Assembly (NCBI RefSeq): GCF_029023825.1 | Contig: NZ_CP118957.1 | Coordinates: 1,023,501 to 1,087,500 of the forward strand | DNA length: 64,000 nt | Direction of reading: 5' to 3' | Source: Enterococcus saccharolyticus subsp. saccharolyticus | Lineage (GTDB): Bacteria; Bacillota; Bacilli; Lactobacillales; Enterococcaceae | In this document: positions 1-9,989 of the stretch, piece after piece | Layout of the letters: every line of letters begins with the position of its first letter | Position numbering within the stretch: the first letter of the stretch is position 1 | Notes under the pieces: generated by a model | What the model saw: the letters and a program-made list of their open reading frames with translations, nothing else | The model's database searches: none | What the model was told of the DNA's origin: nothing | Position numbers and translations under genes: made by a program

Positions 1-132
1 AGTTCTCATGCGATTGCTTATGCCATGAAATTAGCGAAAGAAATGTCACCAGAAGAAAGTATTTTGATTTGTTTATCTGGACGTGGGGATAAAGATGTGC
101 AACAAATTAAAGAAAGGATGGCACAGGAATGA
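1..132 (+). CDS. trpB: Tryptophan synthase beta chain, C-terminal end (partial)
   Basis: The first 43 codons of the window are open and end in TGA at 130-132. The translated end contains SGRGDKDV, the conserved C-terminal motif of TrpB, which joins indole and serine to make tryptophan with PLP. The rest of the gene lies outside the window. The stop overlaps the trpA start (ATGA at 129-132), so the two subunits are translationally coupled, as usual for a trp operon. Confidence 0.9.
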   Translation, partial: SSHAIAYAMKLAKEMSPEESILICLSGRGDKDVQQIKERMAQE

Positions 133-893
133 AATCATTGACGCGTGTATTACAACAAAAAAAAGACAATGGCAATAAATTGTTTATCCCGTATATTATG
201 GCTGGAGCAAATGGCTTAGAACGTTTGGCTCATGAAATTGAAATGTTAGCAGAAAGTGGCGCTAGCGCAATTGAATTAGGCGTACCGTTTTCTGACCCAG
301 TAGCAGATGGCCCAGTGATTCAATTAGCTGGCATCCATTCTCGTGAACGGGGAACCACTTTGAAGAAAATTATTGCTTTCTTAAAAGAATTCAATTCACC
401 AATACCTTTAATTTTAATGGGCTATTTTAATTCATTTTTACATTATGGTTTAGAGGGATTAGTAGAAGATTTGAGTTCGACAGATGTCAAAGGTGTAATT
501 ATTCCTGATTTACCTTACGAACATCGTGAAATGTTTTTAGATCCAGCAAAAGAAAGTGATATTGCATTCATTCAATTGGTCACATTAACAAGCTCTGATG
601 AACGAATAGATCAATTAGTCAGTGAAGCAGAAGGGTTTATTTATGCCGTAACAATTAATGGAACAACTGGAATCAATCGTGACTATCAAGACAATTTGTA
701 CCAACATCTCCAAAAAATTACTGAAAAGAGTCCGATTCCAGTTCTAGCGGGATTTGGTGTCTCAAAACCAGAGCATGTGCAAATATTTAATAACTATTGC
801 GATGGTGTTATCATTGGTAGTTGCATCGTACAAAGTCTGGCTCAAAATGGTATAGACGAAACGCAAGAATTAATTGAAACATTGTTTGCTTAA
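129..893 (+). CDS. trpA: Tryptophan synthase alpha chain
   Basis: 254 residues, normal for TrpA, a TIM-barrel that cleaves indole-3-glycerol phosphate to indole and glyceraldehyde-3-phosphate. The two catalytic acids are visible: Glu49 in [12 protein letters not shown] and Asp60 in DPVADGP. The phosphate-binding end of the barrel is seen in GFGVSKPEH and GVIIGSCIV. The ATG lies inside the trpB stop, and a strong terminator follows at once, so trpA is the last gene of the trp operon. Nothing in the sequence suggests loss of function. Confidence 0.97.
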   Translation: MKSLTRVLQQKKDNGNKLFIPYIMAGANGLERLAHEIEMLAESGASAIELGVPFSDPVADGPVIQLAGIHSRERGTTLKKIIAFLKEFNSPIPLILMGYFNSFLHYGLEGLVEDLSSTDVKGVIIPDLPYEHREMFLDPAKESDIAFIQLVTLTSSDERIDQLVSEAEGFIYAVTINGTTGINRDYQDNLYQHLQKITEKSPIPVLAGFGVSKPEHVQIFNNYCDGVIIGSCIVQSLAQNGIDETQELIETLFA

Positions 894-896
894 GGC

Positions 897-930
897 GCAT
901 TGCGACATTTTTTGTCGCAATGCTTTTTTT
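897..930 (+). terminator. Rho-independent terminator of the trp operon
   Basis: Perfect 10-bp stem GCATTGCGAC (897-906) with GTCGCAATGC (914-923), followed by a run of seven T. It lies 3 nt after the trpA stop. Confidence 0.92.
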
Positions 931-1024
931 AGGATTTATTTACTTAACATTCATTTGTTTTTCATGTACAATGATAAAAACGTCGATATTTTTTAATTTT
1001 TTTTTCATTTTACGGTGTGCATTT

Positions 1025-1039
1025 TGGTAAAGTTTACCA
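1025..1039. promoter_or_regulatory. Palindrome upstream of the ilv promoter (possible operator)
   Basis: TGGTAAA-G-TTTACCA is a perfect inverted repeat with 7-bp arms, 36 nt upstream of the -35 box of the ilv promoter. It is not followed by a T run, so it is unlikely to be a terminator. It resembles a carbon-catabolite (cre) site in outline but lacks the central CG. The binding protein is unknown. Confidence 0.35.
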
Positions 1040-1057
1040 TTTGTGCAGAAAATAAAA

Positions 1058-1072
1058 AAAATTCAGAAAACT
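1058..1072. promoter_or_regulatory. Possible CodY box
   Basis: AAAATTCAGAAAACT matches 12 of 15 positions of the CodY consensus AATTTTCWGAAAATT and ends 2 nt before the -35 box. CodY represses ilv genes in response to branched-chain amino acids in many Firmicutes. AT-rich DNA gives chance matches, so this is tentative. Confidence 0.35.
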
Positions 1073-1074
1073 TA

Positions 1075-1103
1075 TTGACTTTTATTTTGATTAACGTTAT
1101 ATT
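1075..1103 (+). promoter_or_regulatory. Sigma-A promoter of the ilv operon
   Basis: TTGACT (1075-1080), 17-nt spacer, TATATT (1098-1103). Transcription would begin near 1110, about 60 nt before the leader-peptide ORF. Confidence 0.8.
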
Positions 1104-1169
1104 GTAAAAAATCAACAAAATAAACCAGATTTAAAAATAGATTTTTCAACTTGTAAGGAGACGATTCAC

Positions 1170-1211
1170 ATGCACAAAGAAAGACAATACTTATTAGTCA
1201 TTATTAGGTAA
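1170..1211 (+). CDS. ilv leader peptide (13 residues, Leu-Leu-Val-Ile-Ile)
   Basis: ATG at 1170 preceded by AAGGAG (1155-1160) opens a 13-codon ORF reading MHKERQYLLVIIR and ending in TAA. Five consecutive codons (TTA TTA GTC ATT ATT) specify exactly the three branched-chain amino acids. It is followed by alternative hairpins and a terminator and then by ilvD. This is the arrangement of a translation-controlled attenuator: ribosome stalling at these codons when charged Leu, Val or Ile tRNA is scarce would favour read-through. The peptide itself probably has no other role. Confidence 0.85.
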   Translation: MHKERQYLLVIIR

Positions 1212-1327
1212 GTGGACTTAGAACACGGAAAAAACAATCCGGTTGTTTGAGTCCTATTTGTGTTAGTGAATGGGATTCTTACAAGAGAGCATCCCATTCT
1301 ACTTGTTAGAAGGATGCTCTTTTTTTC
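1212..1327 (+). promoter_or_regulatory. ilv transcription attenuator (alternative hairpins and terminator)
   Basis: Three structures are visible. A first hairpin pairs GGACT (1214-1218) with AGTCC (1250-1254) and, inside it, AAACAA (1232-1237) with TTGTTT (1243-1248). An antiterminator pairs GAATGGGAT (1268-1276) with ATCCCATTC (1291-1299). The terminator pairs AGAGCATCC (1286-1294) with GGATGCTCT (1312-1320) before a T run. The antiterminator and terminator share 1291-1294, so they exclude each other. No T-box core (GGTGG-ACC) is present here. Confidence 0.82.
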
Positions 1328-1362
1328 AGAAAAATCTGGCGTAAGGAACTAGGAGTGGAACT

Positions 1363-3045
1363 ATGAGAAGCGATCAAATAAAAAAAGGAATTGATGCTGC
1401 ACCAGCTAGAAGTTTGTTATATGCGACAGGGCAAGTAAAGAATATTCAAGATATGAATAAGCCGTTTATTGCTATCTGTAATTCATATATTGATATTGTC
1501 CCTGGACATGTTCATTTAAGAGAACTAGCTGATGTGGCAAAAGAAGCAATTCGTGAAGCAGGAGGTATTCCGTTTGAATTCAATACAATTGGTGTTGATG
1601 ACGGAATTGCGATGGGTCACATCGGGATGCGCTACTCATTACCAAGTCGTGAATTAATTTGCGACTCTGCAGAAACAGTTATTAACGCTCACTGGTTTGA
1701 CGGAGTTTTTTACATGCCAAACTGTGACAAAATTACACCAGGAATGATTATGGCAGCGATGCGTACTAATGTACCAGCTATTTTCTGTTCAGGTGGCCCA
1801 ATGAAAGCGGGTATTGATCCACGTGGTCATCAAATTACATTGTCAAGTATGTTTGAAGCGGTTGGTGCACATAAAGCAGGAACAATGTCTGCGGAAGAAT
1901 TTAAATTTATGGAAGAAAATGCATGTCCAACATGCGGTTCATGCGCAGGAATGTTTACGGCCAATTCAATGAATTGTTTATTAGAAATTTTAGGATTAGC
2001 TTTACCAGGAAATGGAACGACATTGGCAGTTTCAGAAGATCGTCGTGAGCTTGTTCGTCAAGCTGCGTTTCATTTAATGGATTTAGTTAAAAAACAAATT
2101 AAACCACGTGACATCGTGACGAAAGAAGCGATTGATGATGCCTTTGCCTTAGACATGGCAATGGGAGGTTCAACCAATACGGTTCTTCATACGTTAGCAA
2201 TTGCCAACGAAGGGGAAATTGATTACAACTTAGCCGATGTGAATGACATTGCCAAACGTGTACCGTATCTTTCAAAAATTGCGCCATCGTCTGCTTATTC
2301 GATGCATGATGTTCATGAAGCTGGTGGTGTTTCTGCTATTATTCGTGAACTCTGCGATATAGAAGGCGCTATTCATCCAGACCGTATAACAGTTACTGGT
2401 AAAACGATTCGTGAAAATGTTCAAGATGCAGTCATTCATAATACAGAAGTGATTCACCCGAAAGAAAATCCATATAGTCCAGTTGGTGGTTTATCTATCC
2501 TTTATGGAAATATCGCCCCTGAAGGCAGTGTGATTAAAGTAGGTGGGGTCGATTCAGATATTCATGAATTTAGAGGCGAAGCTATTTGCTTTAGTACACA
2601 TGATGAAGCAGTAGCAGCGATTGATGATGGCACAGTTAGAAAAGGACATGTCGTGGTCATTCGTTACGAAGGGCCAAAAGGTGGTCCAGGGATGCCTGAA
2701 ATGTTGGCACCTACTTCTAGCATTGTTGGTCGTGGTTTGGGTCGGGATGTAGCCTTAATTACGGATGGACGTTTCTCAGGAGCAACGCGAGGCATTGCCG
2801 TGGGACATGTTTCACCAGAAGCCGCAGCAGGCGGTCCATTAAGTTTGGTTAAAGACGGCGATATTATTACTATTGATTTAACAAATCGTACATTGAATGT
2901 GGAAGTATCGGATGAAGAATTAGCGGAACGCGAAAAAACACGTCCGAAGTTTGAATTTAAAGTAAAACATGGTTGGTTAGCACGTTATACAGCATTAGTA
3001 ACATCTGCCCATACTGGGGGAATTATGCGAGTTCCAGAAGACTAG
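1363..3045 (+). CDS. ilvD: Dihydroxy-acid dehydratase
   Basis: 560 residues, full length for IlvD, which dehydrates dihydroxy-isovalerate and dihydroxy-methylvalerate in valine and isoleucine synthesis. Candidate Fe-S cluster cysteines are visible at about Cys39 (AICNSY), Cys121 ([10 protein letters not shown]) and Cys194 ([11 protein letters not shown]). The C-terminal domain has the GRFSGATRG motif. It is the first structural gene after the attenuator, with ilvB starting 11 nt downstream after an AGGAGG site. There is no ilvE or leuABCD in the operon, so the last transamination and leucine-specific steps must be encoded elsewhere or be absent. Confidence 0.97.
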   Translation: MRSDQIKKGIDAAPARSLLYATGQVKNIQDMNKPFIAICNSYIDIVPGHVHLRELADVAKEAIREAGGIPFEFNTIGVDDGIAMGHIGMRYSLPSRELICDSAETVINAHWFDGVFYMPNCDKITPGMIMAAMRTNVPAIFCSGGPMKAGIDPRGHQITLSSMFEAVGAHKAGTMSAEEFKFMEENACPTCGSCAGMFTANSMNCLLEILGLALPGNGTTLAVSEDRRELVRQAAFHLMDLVKKQIKPRDIVTKEAIDDAFALDMAMGGSTNTVLHTLAIANEGEIDYNLADVNDIAKRVPYLSKIAPSSAYSMHDVHEAGGVSAIIRELCDIEGAIHPDRITVTGKTIRENVQDAVIHNTEVIHPKENPYSPVGGLSILYGNIAPEGSVIKVGGVDSDIHEFRGEAICFSTHDEAVAAIDDGTVRKGHVVVIRYEGPKGGPGMPEMLAPTSSIVGRGLGRDVALITDGRFSGATRGIAVGHVSPEAAAGGPLSLVKDGDIITIDLTNRTLNVEVSDEELAEREKTRPKFEFKVKHGWLARYTALVTSAHTGGIMRVPED

Positions 3046-3056
3046 GAGGAAATTTA

Positions 3057-4763
3057 ATGAAGAATCAAGAACAAGAAATAGCTCAAAAAATGTCAGGCGC
3101 AAGACTTTTATTAAAATGCTTGCAAAAACATGATGTTGAATTAGTTTTTGGGTATCCTGGTGGTGCGGTTCTTCCATTATATGATGCTTTATACGATGCA
3201 GAAATTCCAAATATCCTAACAAGACATGAACAAGGCGCGGTACACGCGGCAGAAGGATATGCCAAAGCAACTGGCAAACCTGGTGTAGTAATTGTAACAA
3301 GTGGCCCTGGGGCAACAAACGTTGTAACCGGAATTGCCGATGCGATGGGCGACTCAGTTCCCCTAATTGTTATTACAGGGCAAGTTGCGACACCTGGTAT
3401 TGGAAAAGACGCGTTCCAAGAAGCAGATATTTTAGGAATTACACTACCTATCACAAAACACAATTATCAAGTGCGTGATGTAGAAGAATTAGAAAAAACA
3501 ATCGATGAAGCTTTTCATATTGCGACAACAGGTCGTAAAGGTCCCGTGGTGATTGATTTACCAAAAGATATTTCAATTATTGAAGGGACGTATACACAGC
3601 GTACAAAACCCGTAAATTTGGTTAGTTATCAACCAACAACCAATCCTTCACAATTACAATTAACGCGCTTGATGGATCAATTGAAAAAAGCGAAAAAACC
3701 GATTGTGTTGGCAGGAGCAGGTATTACGGCTTCTAAAGCGGCAGACCAATTGAAAGAGTTTGTAGAACGCTACAAACTACCGACAGTCAATACGTTACTT
3801 GGTTTAGGAACACTACCAGCCGATTGTCCATATTTCTTAGGAATGGGCGGCATGCACGGTAGTTACGCAGCGAATATGGCATTAGCTGAATGTGATTTAC
3901 TGATTAACATAGGAAGTCGTTTTGATGACCGTTTAGCGACATGTCCGAGTCAATTTGCAACAGGAGCAGTGATTGCGCATATTGATATCGATCCCGCTGA
4001 AATTGGTAAAATTATCCCAACAGACATTCCAATTGTAGGAGATGCCAAAAACGCGTTAGAAAAACTATTGGCTTTTGAACCATTTGATATCGATAGTCAA
4101 GAATGGCAAGATATTTGCCAAGAGCGTAAACAAAACTACCCATTTAAGTATGACCGTGACAACAAAGATGAAATTAAACCACAACGTGTTATTGAAAAAA
4201 TTGGTGAAATTACAAAAGGACAAGCCTTTGTTTCAACCGATGTTGGGCAACATCAAATGTGGGTTGCACAATATTATCCATTTAATTTCCCAAATCAATT
4301 GATTACAAGTGGTGGACTAGGAACGATGGGCTTTGGAATTCCAGCAGGAATTGGCGCGCAATTTGCGTATCGTGATCGTCCGGTAATTGTTTTTGTTGGG
4401 GATGGTGGTTTCCAAATGACCAACCAAGAATTTGCAATTTTAAACGAAAATGGTTTGAACGTAAAATTTGTTTTAATCAACAATGGTTCATTAGGAATGG
4501 TTCGCCAATGGCAAGAGCGATTCCATAATGAAAGACGTTCTTCTTCTGTCTTTGACGGACAGCCAGATTTTGTTAAATTAGCAGAGGCTTATGGAATTGA
4601 TGCTGTGCGTATCATGAATCCTGCCACTGTCGATAGCGAGTTAGAAGCAGCCTTTGCAAAAGAGGGACCATTGTTAATTGAAGTAATTGTTTCAAATTCG
4701 GAACAAGTTATGCCAATGGTTCCAGCAGGGATTCCTAATGATCAGATGATAGGGGTGGAATAA
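3057..4763 (+). CDS. ilvB: Acetolactate synthase, large (catalytic) subunit
   Basis: 568 residues counted from ATG 3057, which has AGGAGG at 3044-3049. An in-frame start at 2973 would lie inside ilvD without a ribosome site, so the later start is preferred. IlvB condenses pyruvate with pyruvate or 2-oxobutyrate using thiamine diphosphate. The activating Glu is in RHEQGAVHAAEGYA, and the ThDP-binding stretch runs from GDGGFQMT to LINN near the C-terminus. The biosynthetic type (not catabolic AlsS) is indicated by the ilvN regulatory-subunit gene 1 nt downstream. Confidence 0.96.
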   Translation: MKNQEQEIAQKMSGARLLLKCLQKHDVELVFGYPGGAVLPLYDALYDAEIPNILTRHEQGAVHAAEGYAKATGKPGVVIVTSGPGATNVVTGIADAMGDSVPLIVITGQVATPGIGKDAFQEADILGITLPITKHNYQVRDVEELEKTIDEAFHIATTGRKGPVVIDLPKDISIIEGTYTQRTKPVNLVSYQPTTNPSQLQLTRLMDQLKKAKKPIVLAGAGITASKAADQLKEFVERYKLPTVNTLLGLGTLPADCPYFLGMGGMHGSYAANMALAECDLLINIGSRFDDRLATCPSQFATGAVIAHIDIDPAEIGKIIPTDIPIVGDAKNALEKLLAFEPFDIDSQEWQDICQERKQNYPFKYDRDNKDEIKPQRVIEKIGEITKGQAFVSTDVGQHQMWVAQYYPFNFPNQLITSGGLGTMGFGIPAGIGAQFAYRDRPVIVFVGDGGFQMTNQEFAILNENGLNVKFVLINNGSLGMVRQWQERFHNERRSSSVFDGQPDFVKLAEAYGIDAVRIMNPATVDSELEAAFAKEGPLLIEVIVSNSEQVMPMVPAGIPNDQMIGVE

Positions 4764-4764
4764 G

Positions 4765-5238
4765 ATGAGACGAATTATAACGGCAATCGTTTATAACAAA
4801 TCCGGTGTATTGAGTCGAATTACAAGTGTGTTGAACCGTCGACAAGTAAATATTGAAAGTATTTCAGTTGGCGTGGTTGAAGCAGAAATTTCTCGAATGA
4901 CAATTGTCATTAATGTGAATACTTTGTCAGAAGCAGAGCAAGTAACCAAACAATTGAACAAACAAATTGAAGTGGTGAAAGTATCTGATATTACAGATGA
5001 TCCACATATCGAGAGAGAATTAGCTTTAATTCAAGTGAATGCACCAATGAGTATACGATCTGAGATTCAAGCAGTCATTGCACCATTTCGTGCCGATATC
5101 GTTGATGTGGCACAAAAAACTATTATTATTCAAGTGGTTGGTACCCACGATAAGATTGACGCATTTATTGATGTGTTACGTCCGTATGGTATCAAACAAT
5201 TGGCAAGAACCGGTATTACCGGTATAAAAAGAGGTTAA
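4765..5238 (+). CDS. ilvN: Acetolactate synthase, small (regulatory) subunit
   Basis: 157 residues. The N-terminal ACT domain (about residues 3-75, starting RRIITAIVYNKSGVLSRI) binds valine for feedback inhibition and activates the IlvB catalytic subunit. A second C-terminal domain follows, ending RTGITGIKRG as in other IlvN proteins. The ATG is 1 nt after the ilvB stop, so the subunits are made together. A 69-nt AT-rich gap separates it from ilvC, with no obvious terminator. Confidence 0.95.
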   Translation: MRRIITAIVYNKSGVLSRITSVLNRRQVNIESISVGVVEAEISRMTIVINVNTLSEAEQVTKQLNKQIEVVKVSDITDDPHIERELALIQVNAPMSIRSEIQAVIAPFRADIVDVAQKTIIIQVVGTHDKIDAFIDVLRPYGIKQLARTGITGIKRG

Positions 5239-5259
5239 TCGCATTAAATATGCTTTTAA

Positions 5260-6303
<1,044 letters not shown>

Positions 6304-6318
6304 GACATAAGTAGGGGT

Positions 6319-7584
6319 GTGAATAATTTGGGGTTAGTAACAAGAAATGATGTAGACCAAGCGTATCAGCTACTCAAATCAGCTGTTGCTCATACACCAT
6401 TACAATATGATCGATATCTATCAGAGAAATATCAAGCAACAATCCTACTAAAACGAGAAGATCTGCAAAAAGTTCGTTCATTCAAATTGCGAGGCGCTTA
6501 TTATGCGATTAAAAAGCGCTCGCAAAGCGAACTAGCAGCAGGCGTTGTGTGTGCCAGTGCAGGAAACCATGCTCAAGGAGTTGCGTACACTTGTCGAGAG
6601 ATTGGTGTCCAAGCCGTAATCTTTATGCCAAGTACAACGCCACAACAAAAAGTATCACAAGTTTCTTTCTTTGGTGGCAATAATGTCACGATTGAATTAG
6701 TAGGAGATACCTTCGATGCTTCGGCAGCAGCAGCTAAAGCTTTTGCAAAAGAAAAAGGGATGGCGTTTATTGACCCGTTTGATGATCCCGCGATTATCGC
6801 AGGACAAGGAACGTTAGCCGTTGAAATGATGGCTGATGCGTTAGCAGAAAGTTATCAACCTGACTATGTCATTGCAGCTATTGGCGGCGGTGGTTTAATT
6901 AGTGGTGTTAGCACGTATGTAAAAGACGTTAGCCCAGTAACTAAAATTATTGGCGTGGAGCCAAAGGGAGCCCCTTCGATGCAAGAGGCTTTTGACTACG
7001 GCGCACCTATCGCCTTGGAACAACTCGATAAATTCGTAGATGGAGCAGCTGTAAAAGAAGTCGGACAACTTACCTATCAACATGCGAAAGAATATGTTGA
7101 TCAGCTGATGACAGTGGACGAAGGATTAGTTTGTTCTACAATTTTAGAATTGTATAGTAAGCAAGCAATTGTCGCAGAACCTGCAGGAGCGTTAAGTGTC
7201 GCGGCATTAGAAGCGATACAAGACGAAATTAAAGGGAAAACCGTTATTTGTATCATTAGTGGCGGGAATAATGACATTAATCGTATGGCTGAAATTGAAG
7301 AACGTTCATTGATATATCAAGGATTGATGAATTACTTTGTTATCAATTTTCCTCAACGCCCAGGAGCATTGAAAGAATTTGTTAACGATGTATTAGGTCC
7401 AGATGATGATATTACTCGTTTTGAATATACGAAAAAAATCAATCGTGGCTCAGGTCCAGTTGTTTTAGGTGTTTTATCAAAAACACGTGAGGATGTACCA
7501 AGTTTATTTGAGCGAATTGTTGAATTTGATCCAACATACATTGATTTAAGTGAAAACCAATCGTTATTCACCTTATTAGTCTAA
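6319..7584 (+). CDS. ilvA: Threonine deaminase (biosynthetic)
   Basis: 421 residues from GTG 6319. IlvA makes 2-oxobutyrate from threonine for isoleucine. The PLP lysine is in VRSFKLRGAYY near residue 55, and the glycine-rich phosphate loop is AIGGGGLISG. The C-terminus (about 335-421) is a single ACT-like regulatory domain, as in the Bacillus IlvA type. The start is uncertain: TTG at 6328 lies 10 nt after the TAGGGG ribosome site and may be the real one, giving 418 residues. A terminator follows, so this gene closes the ilv operon. Confidence 0.94.
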   Translation: MNNLGLVTRNDVDQAYQLLKSAVAHTPLQYDRYLSEKYQATILLKREDLQKVRSFKLRGAYYAIKKRSQSELAAGVVCASAGNHAQGVAYTCREIGVQAVIFMPSTTPQQKVSQVSFFGGNNVTIELVGDTFDASAAAAKAFAKEKGMAFIDPFDDPAIIAGQGTLAVEMMADALAESYQPDYVIAAIGGGGLISGVSTYVKDVSPVTKIIGVEPKGAPSMQEAFDYGAPIALEQLDKFVDGAAVKEVGQLTYQHAKEYVDQLMTVDEGLVCSTILELYSKQAIVAEPAGALSVAALEAIQDEIKGKTVICIISGGNNDINRMAEIEERSLIYQGLMNYFVINFPQRPGALKEFVNDVLGPDDDITRFEYTKKINRGSGPVVLGVLSKTREDVPSLFERIVEFDPTYIDLSENQSLFTLLV

Positions 7585-7588
7585 TGAA

Positions 7589-7619
7589 AAAGCAAAATCT
7601 TTCGAGATTTTGCTTTTTT
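7589..7619 (+). terminator. Rho-independent terminator of the ilv operon
   Basis: AAAGCAAAATCT (7589-7600), TTCG tetraloop, AGATTTTGCTTT (7605-7616), then T run. Confidence 0.93.
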
Positions 7620-7638
7620 CTGCTCTTTAAAGGAAACA

Positions 7639-7647
7639 TGCTATAAT
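7639..7647 (+). promoter_or_regulatory. Extended -10 promoter element
   Basis: TGCTATAAT (7639-7647), a perfect TATAAT with the extended TGn motif, 26 nt before the next ATG at 7673. No good -35 is visible, which is tolerated with an extended -10. Confidence 0.6.
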
Positions 7648-7672
7648 ATTACATAACAAAGGAGGGAGAAAA

Positions 7673-8713
7673 ATGCAGTTAACTTACCAAAAAACGAAGA
7701 AACAAAGTACAATTGTTTATGGCGAAATTTTATCCGCCAGTATTAAACCAGAAATGTTTCAAAATAAACACATTATTGTCGTAACGAATCAACGGTACTA
7801 CGATCGCTTTTTTGAAAAAATACAACACATTTTTTCTCCCCAACCAATTGATTGGTATGTTTGTAGTAATTTGATCTATGGAAACAACGTTCGGGAATTG
7901 ATGGATATATTAGATTTTTTAGGGCGTTTTCCACCAAATAAAGAATATTTATTTATCGCTTTTGGAAATGAAGGCGTCATTCAATTGACTGGTTTTGTTC
8001 AAAAAACAACAATTTTACCAGGTGACTTTTGGGTGTTACCGACTACGTTACGCGCTTTTGCAGTAGCTATCGTGGAAGATCGTTTCATCTGTAAACAACC
8101 AATGGAAATGTTGCTCATTGAAAAGAATTTACCTGAAAAAATCTTTTTAGATCAAACAATTGTTGCTGGACAGAAAGATGGGAAATTAGTTGATTTACAA
8201 ACGTTCATTCGTATAGGTTTAGTTCATGATTATGCTTTTTTACAAACATTGTTTAAGAACTTTCCGAATAAAAAACAGGTACAAGGAACCTCATTTATGG
8301 CGTTTGTCGAACAACTAACGACTAGCTATCAACTAGCTTCAAAAGAAATTGAAGACTTTGGTAAAATTTTTGAAGAAGCTTTTTATCTAACTACCAATGG
8401 TCATTTCCTATCAGAGAACATGAAACGTTTTCTAGGAGTAATGTTACATTTGTTTTGGAATCTTGAAATAATTGACTCTTCTTTTCGAATTAAGAATTTT
8501 ATGATTTGGTTAAAACATTTAGGGTTTCCAATTCTTTTTCCCGAGCAGATTTCGGTTGCTGAATACTTACAAAATGTGTTACATTTACAAAAAAAGTACC
8601 CACAGTTGGTGGTTTTGGCAGAAATTGGTACAATAGGAAGAGAGCAATCGATGACTGAAAAGCAGTTGATAAAGGTAATGGAACAGTATCAAAAAATGAT
8701 TGCAGAGATTTGA
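7673..8713 (+). CDS. Divergent 3-dehydroquinate synthase-like protein (AroB fold, probably not catalytic)
   Basis: 346 residues, the usual AroB length. Two segments align by eye to AroB. FGNEGVIQLTGF stands where the enzyme has GGGVIGDLAGF, and VLPTTLRAFAVAIV stands where it has PTTLLAQVDASVGGK. The NAD-binding glycines, the Asp of GDLAGF and the Asp/Lys of the second motif are therefore changed. The C-terminal half lacks a clear zinc-binding His pattern. The neighbours are ypiA and ypiB; in Bacillus these lie at the end of the aro gene region, which supports descent from aroB. The present role is unknown. The fold assignment is moderately sure; loss of activity is inference. Confidence 0.6.
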   Translation: MQLTYQKTKKQSTIVYGEILSASIKPEMFQNKHIIVVTNQRYYDRFFEKIQHIFSPQPIDWYVCSNLIYGNNVRELMDILDFLGRFPPNKEYLFIAFGNEGVIQLTGFVQKTTILPGDFWVLPTTLRAFAVAIVEDRFICKQPMEMLLIEKNLPEKIFLDQTIVAGQKDGKLVDLQTFIRIGLVHDYAFLQTLFKNFPNKKQVQGTSFMAFVEQLTTSYQLASKEIEDFGKIFEEAFYLTTNGHFLSENMKRFLGVMLHLFWNLEIIDSSFRIKNFMIWLKHLGFPILFPEQISVAEYLQNVLHLQKKYPQLVVLAEIGTIGREQSMTEKQLIKVMEQYQKMIAEI

Positions 8714-8722
8714 GGGAAGAAA

Positions 8723-9979
8723 ATGACATACAGTGAAAAAATGCTTCAAGCATTACAAAATGAAGATTTGGCTGAAGCGCAATTATCTTTAGAAGAAGCA
8801 TTAAAAAAAGACGATGATGCTATTTTAGCAGAATTAGGCGAAGAATTATTAGCGATTGGCTTTTTAGAAGAGGCGAAAGTTGTTTTTGCAACTTTAAAAG
8901 AACGTCAACCGAAAGAAGACGCGTATTATTTACCGCTTGCTGAAATTGCGATTGAGAATAATGAAATTGAAGAAGCTTTTGATTATTTAGAAGCTATTCC
9001 AACCACAAGTGACGCGTATCCACAAGCGTTATTGATTACAGCAGATTTGTATCAAGTTTTAGGAATTCCAGAAGTAAGTGAAGCAAAATTAAAAGAAGCT
9101 GCTCAGTTACTTCCAGATGAAAATCTGATTCAATTTGCTTTAGCAGAGTTATATTTTTCAATGGATAAGTTTTCTGAAGCAGAAAAAATTTATCGTTCTT
9201 TATTACAAGATGAAGAGTTAGATATTACAGGCGTGTCTATGACTGAAAGAATCGGTTCTTCATTAAGTATGCAAGGAAACTTTGAAGACGCAGTATTGTT
9301 TTTAGAAGAAGCGTTAGAAGAAGAACAAACAGATGATCGTTTATTCCAAACAGCTTTTGTCTATTTACAATTGAAAGAAAATGAGAAAGCTATTTATTAT
9401 TTACAACAATTACGTGCATTGAATCCACAATATCAAGCATTGTATTTATATCTAGCAGAAGCGCTACAAGAAGAAGAATTATTAGAAGAAGCACAAGCAG
9501 TCATTGAGGAAGGGATTCAAGAAAATCCATTTCAAGTTGACTTTTATCATTTTGCTTCTGAAAATAGTTACCGTCTGCATGATGCTAAAAAAGCAGAAGA
9601 ATTCTTGGTGAAAGCTTTAGAAACTGGCGAAAAGACTGATGAAACATTATTGACATTAAGTAATTTGTACTTAAATGAAGAAATGTTTGAAGAAGTCATT
9701 GATGCAGTTGGTCGTATGGAAGAACAAGAAAATCCATATGCTTTATGGAATTTAGCGCATGCTTATAATGAATTAGAAGAATTTGATTCTGCTGCAAAAT
9801 ACTATGAAGAAGCAAATGATGCGTTACATCATGAACCAGAATTCATGAAAGAATATGGTATTTTCTTACGAGAAGAAGGTCGCCTAGAAGAAGCTAGTCA
9901 TCTATTGTCTCATTATTTGGCTCATGAACCAGGTGATTTGGAGGTACAGTCTATTTTAGACGATTTATCAGAAAGATAG
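8723..9979 (+). CDS. TPR-repeat protein, YpiA family
   Basis: 418 residues made of tandem tetratricopeptide helices, rich in Glu, Leu and Ala. Repeats of the AxxxYYxxGxxxxA type are seen from about residue 10 to the end, for example LAEALQEEELLEEAQAVIEEG and LAHAYNELEEFDSAAKYYEEA. No signal peptide, so cytoplasmic. It begins 9 nt after the AroB-like gene and is followed by ypiB after 10 nt, the ypiA-ypiB order of Bacillus. TPR proteins scaffold protein contacts; the partner here is not known. Confidence 0.8.
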   Translation: MTYSEKMLQALQNEDLAEAQLSLEEALKKDDDAILAELGEELLAIGFLEEAKVVFATLKERQPKEDAYYLPLAEIAIENNEIEEAFDYLEAIPTTSDAYPQALLITADLYQVLGIPEVSEAKLKEAAQLLPDENLIQFALAELYFSMDKFSEAEKIYRSLLQDEELDITGVSMTERIGSSLSMQGNFEDAVLFLEEALEEEQTDDRLFQTAFVYLQLKENEKAIYYLQQLRALNPQYQALYLYLAEALQEEELLEEAQAVIEEGIQENPFQVDFYHFASENSYRLHDAKKAEEFLVKALETGEKTDETLLTLSNLYLNEEMFEEVIDAVGRMEEQENPYALWNLAHAYNELEEFDSAAKYYEEANDALHHEPEFMKEYGIFLREEGRLEEASHLLSHYLAHEPGDLEVQSILDDLSER

Positions 9980-9989
9980 GGTGAAAAAA

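Noticed and set aside
1025-1039. Catabolite-response (cre) site upstream of ilv
   Set aside because: The centre is AG in place of the required CG, so CcpA binding is not supported.
2973-3056. 28-residue N-terminal extension of IlvB
   Set aside because: It lies inside ilvD, lacks a ribosome site, and the ATG at 3057 follows AGGAGG.
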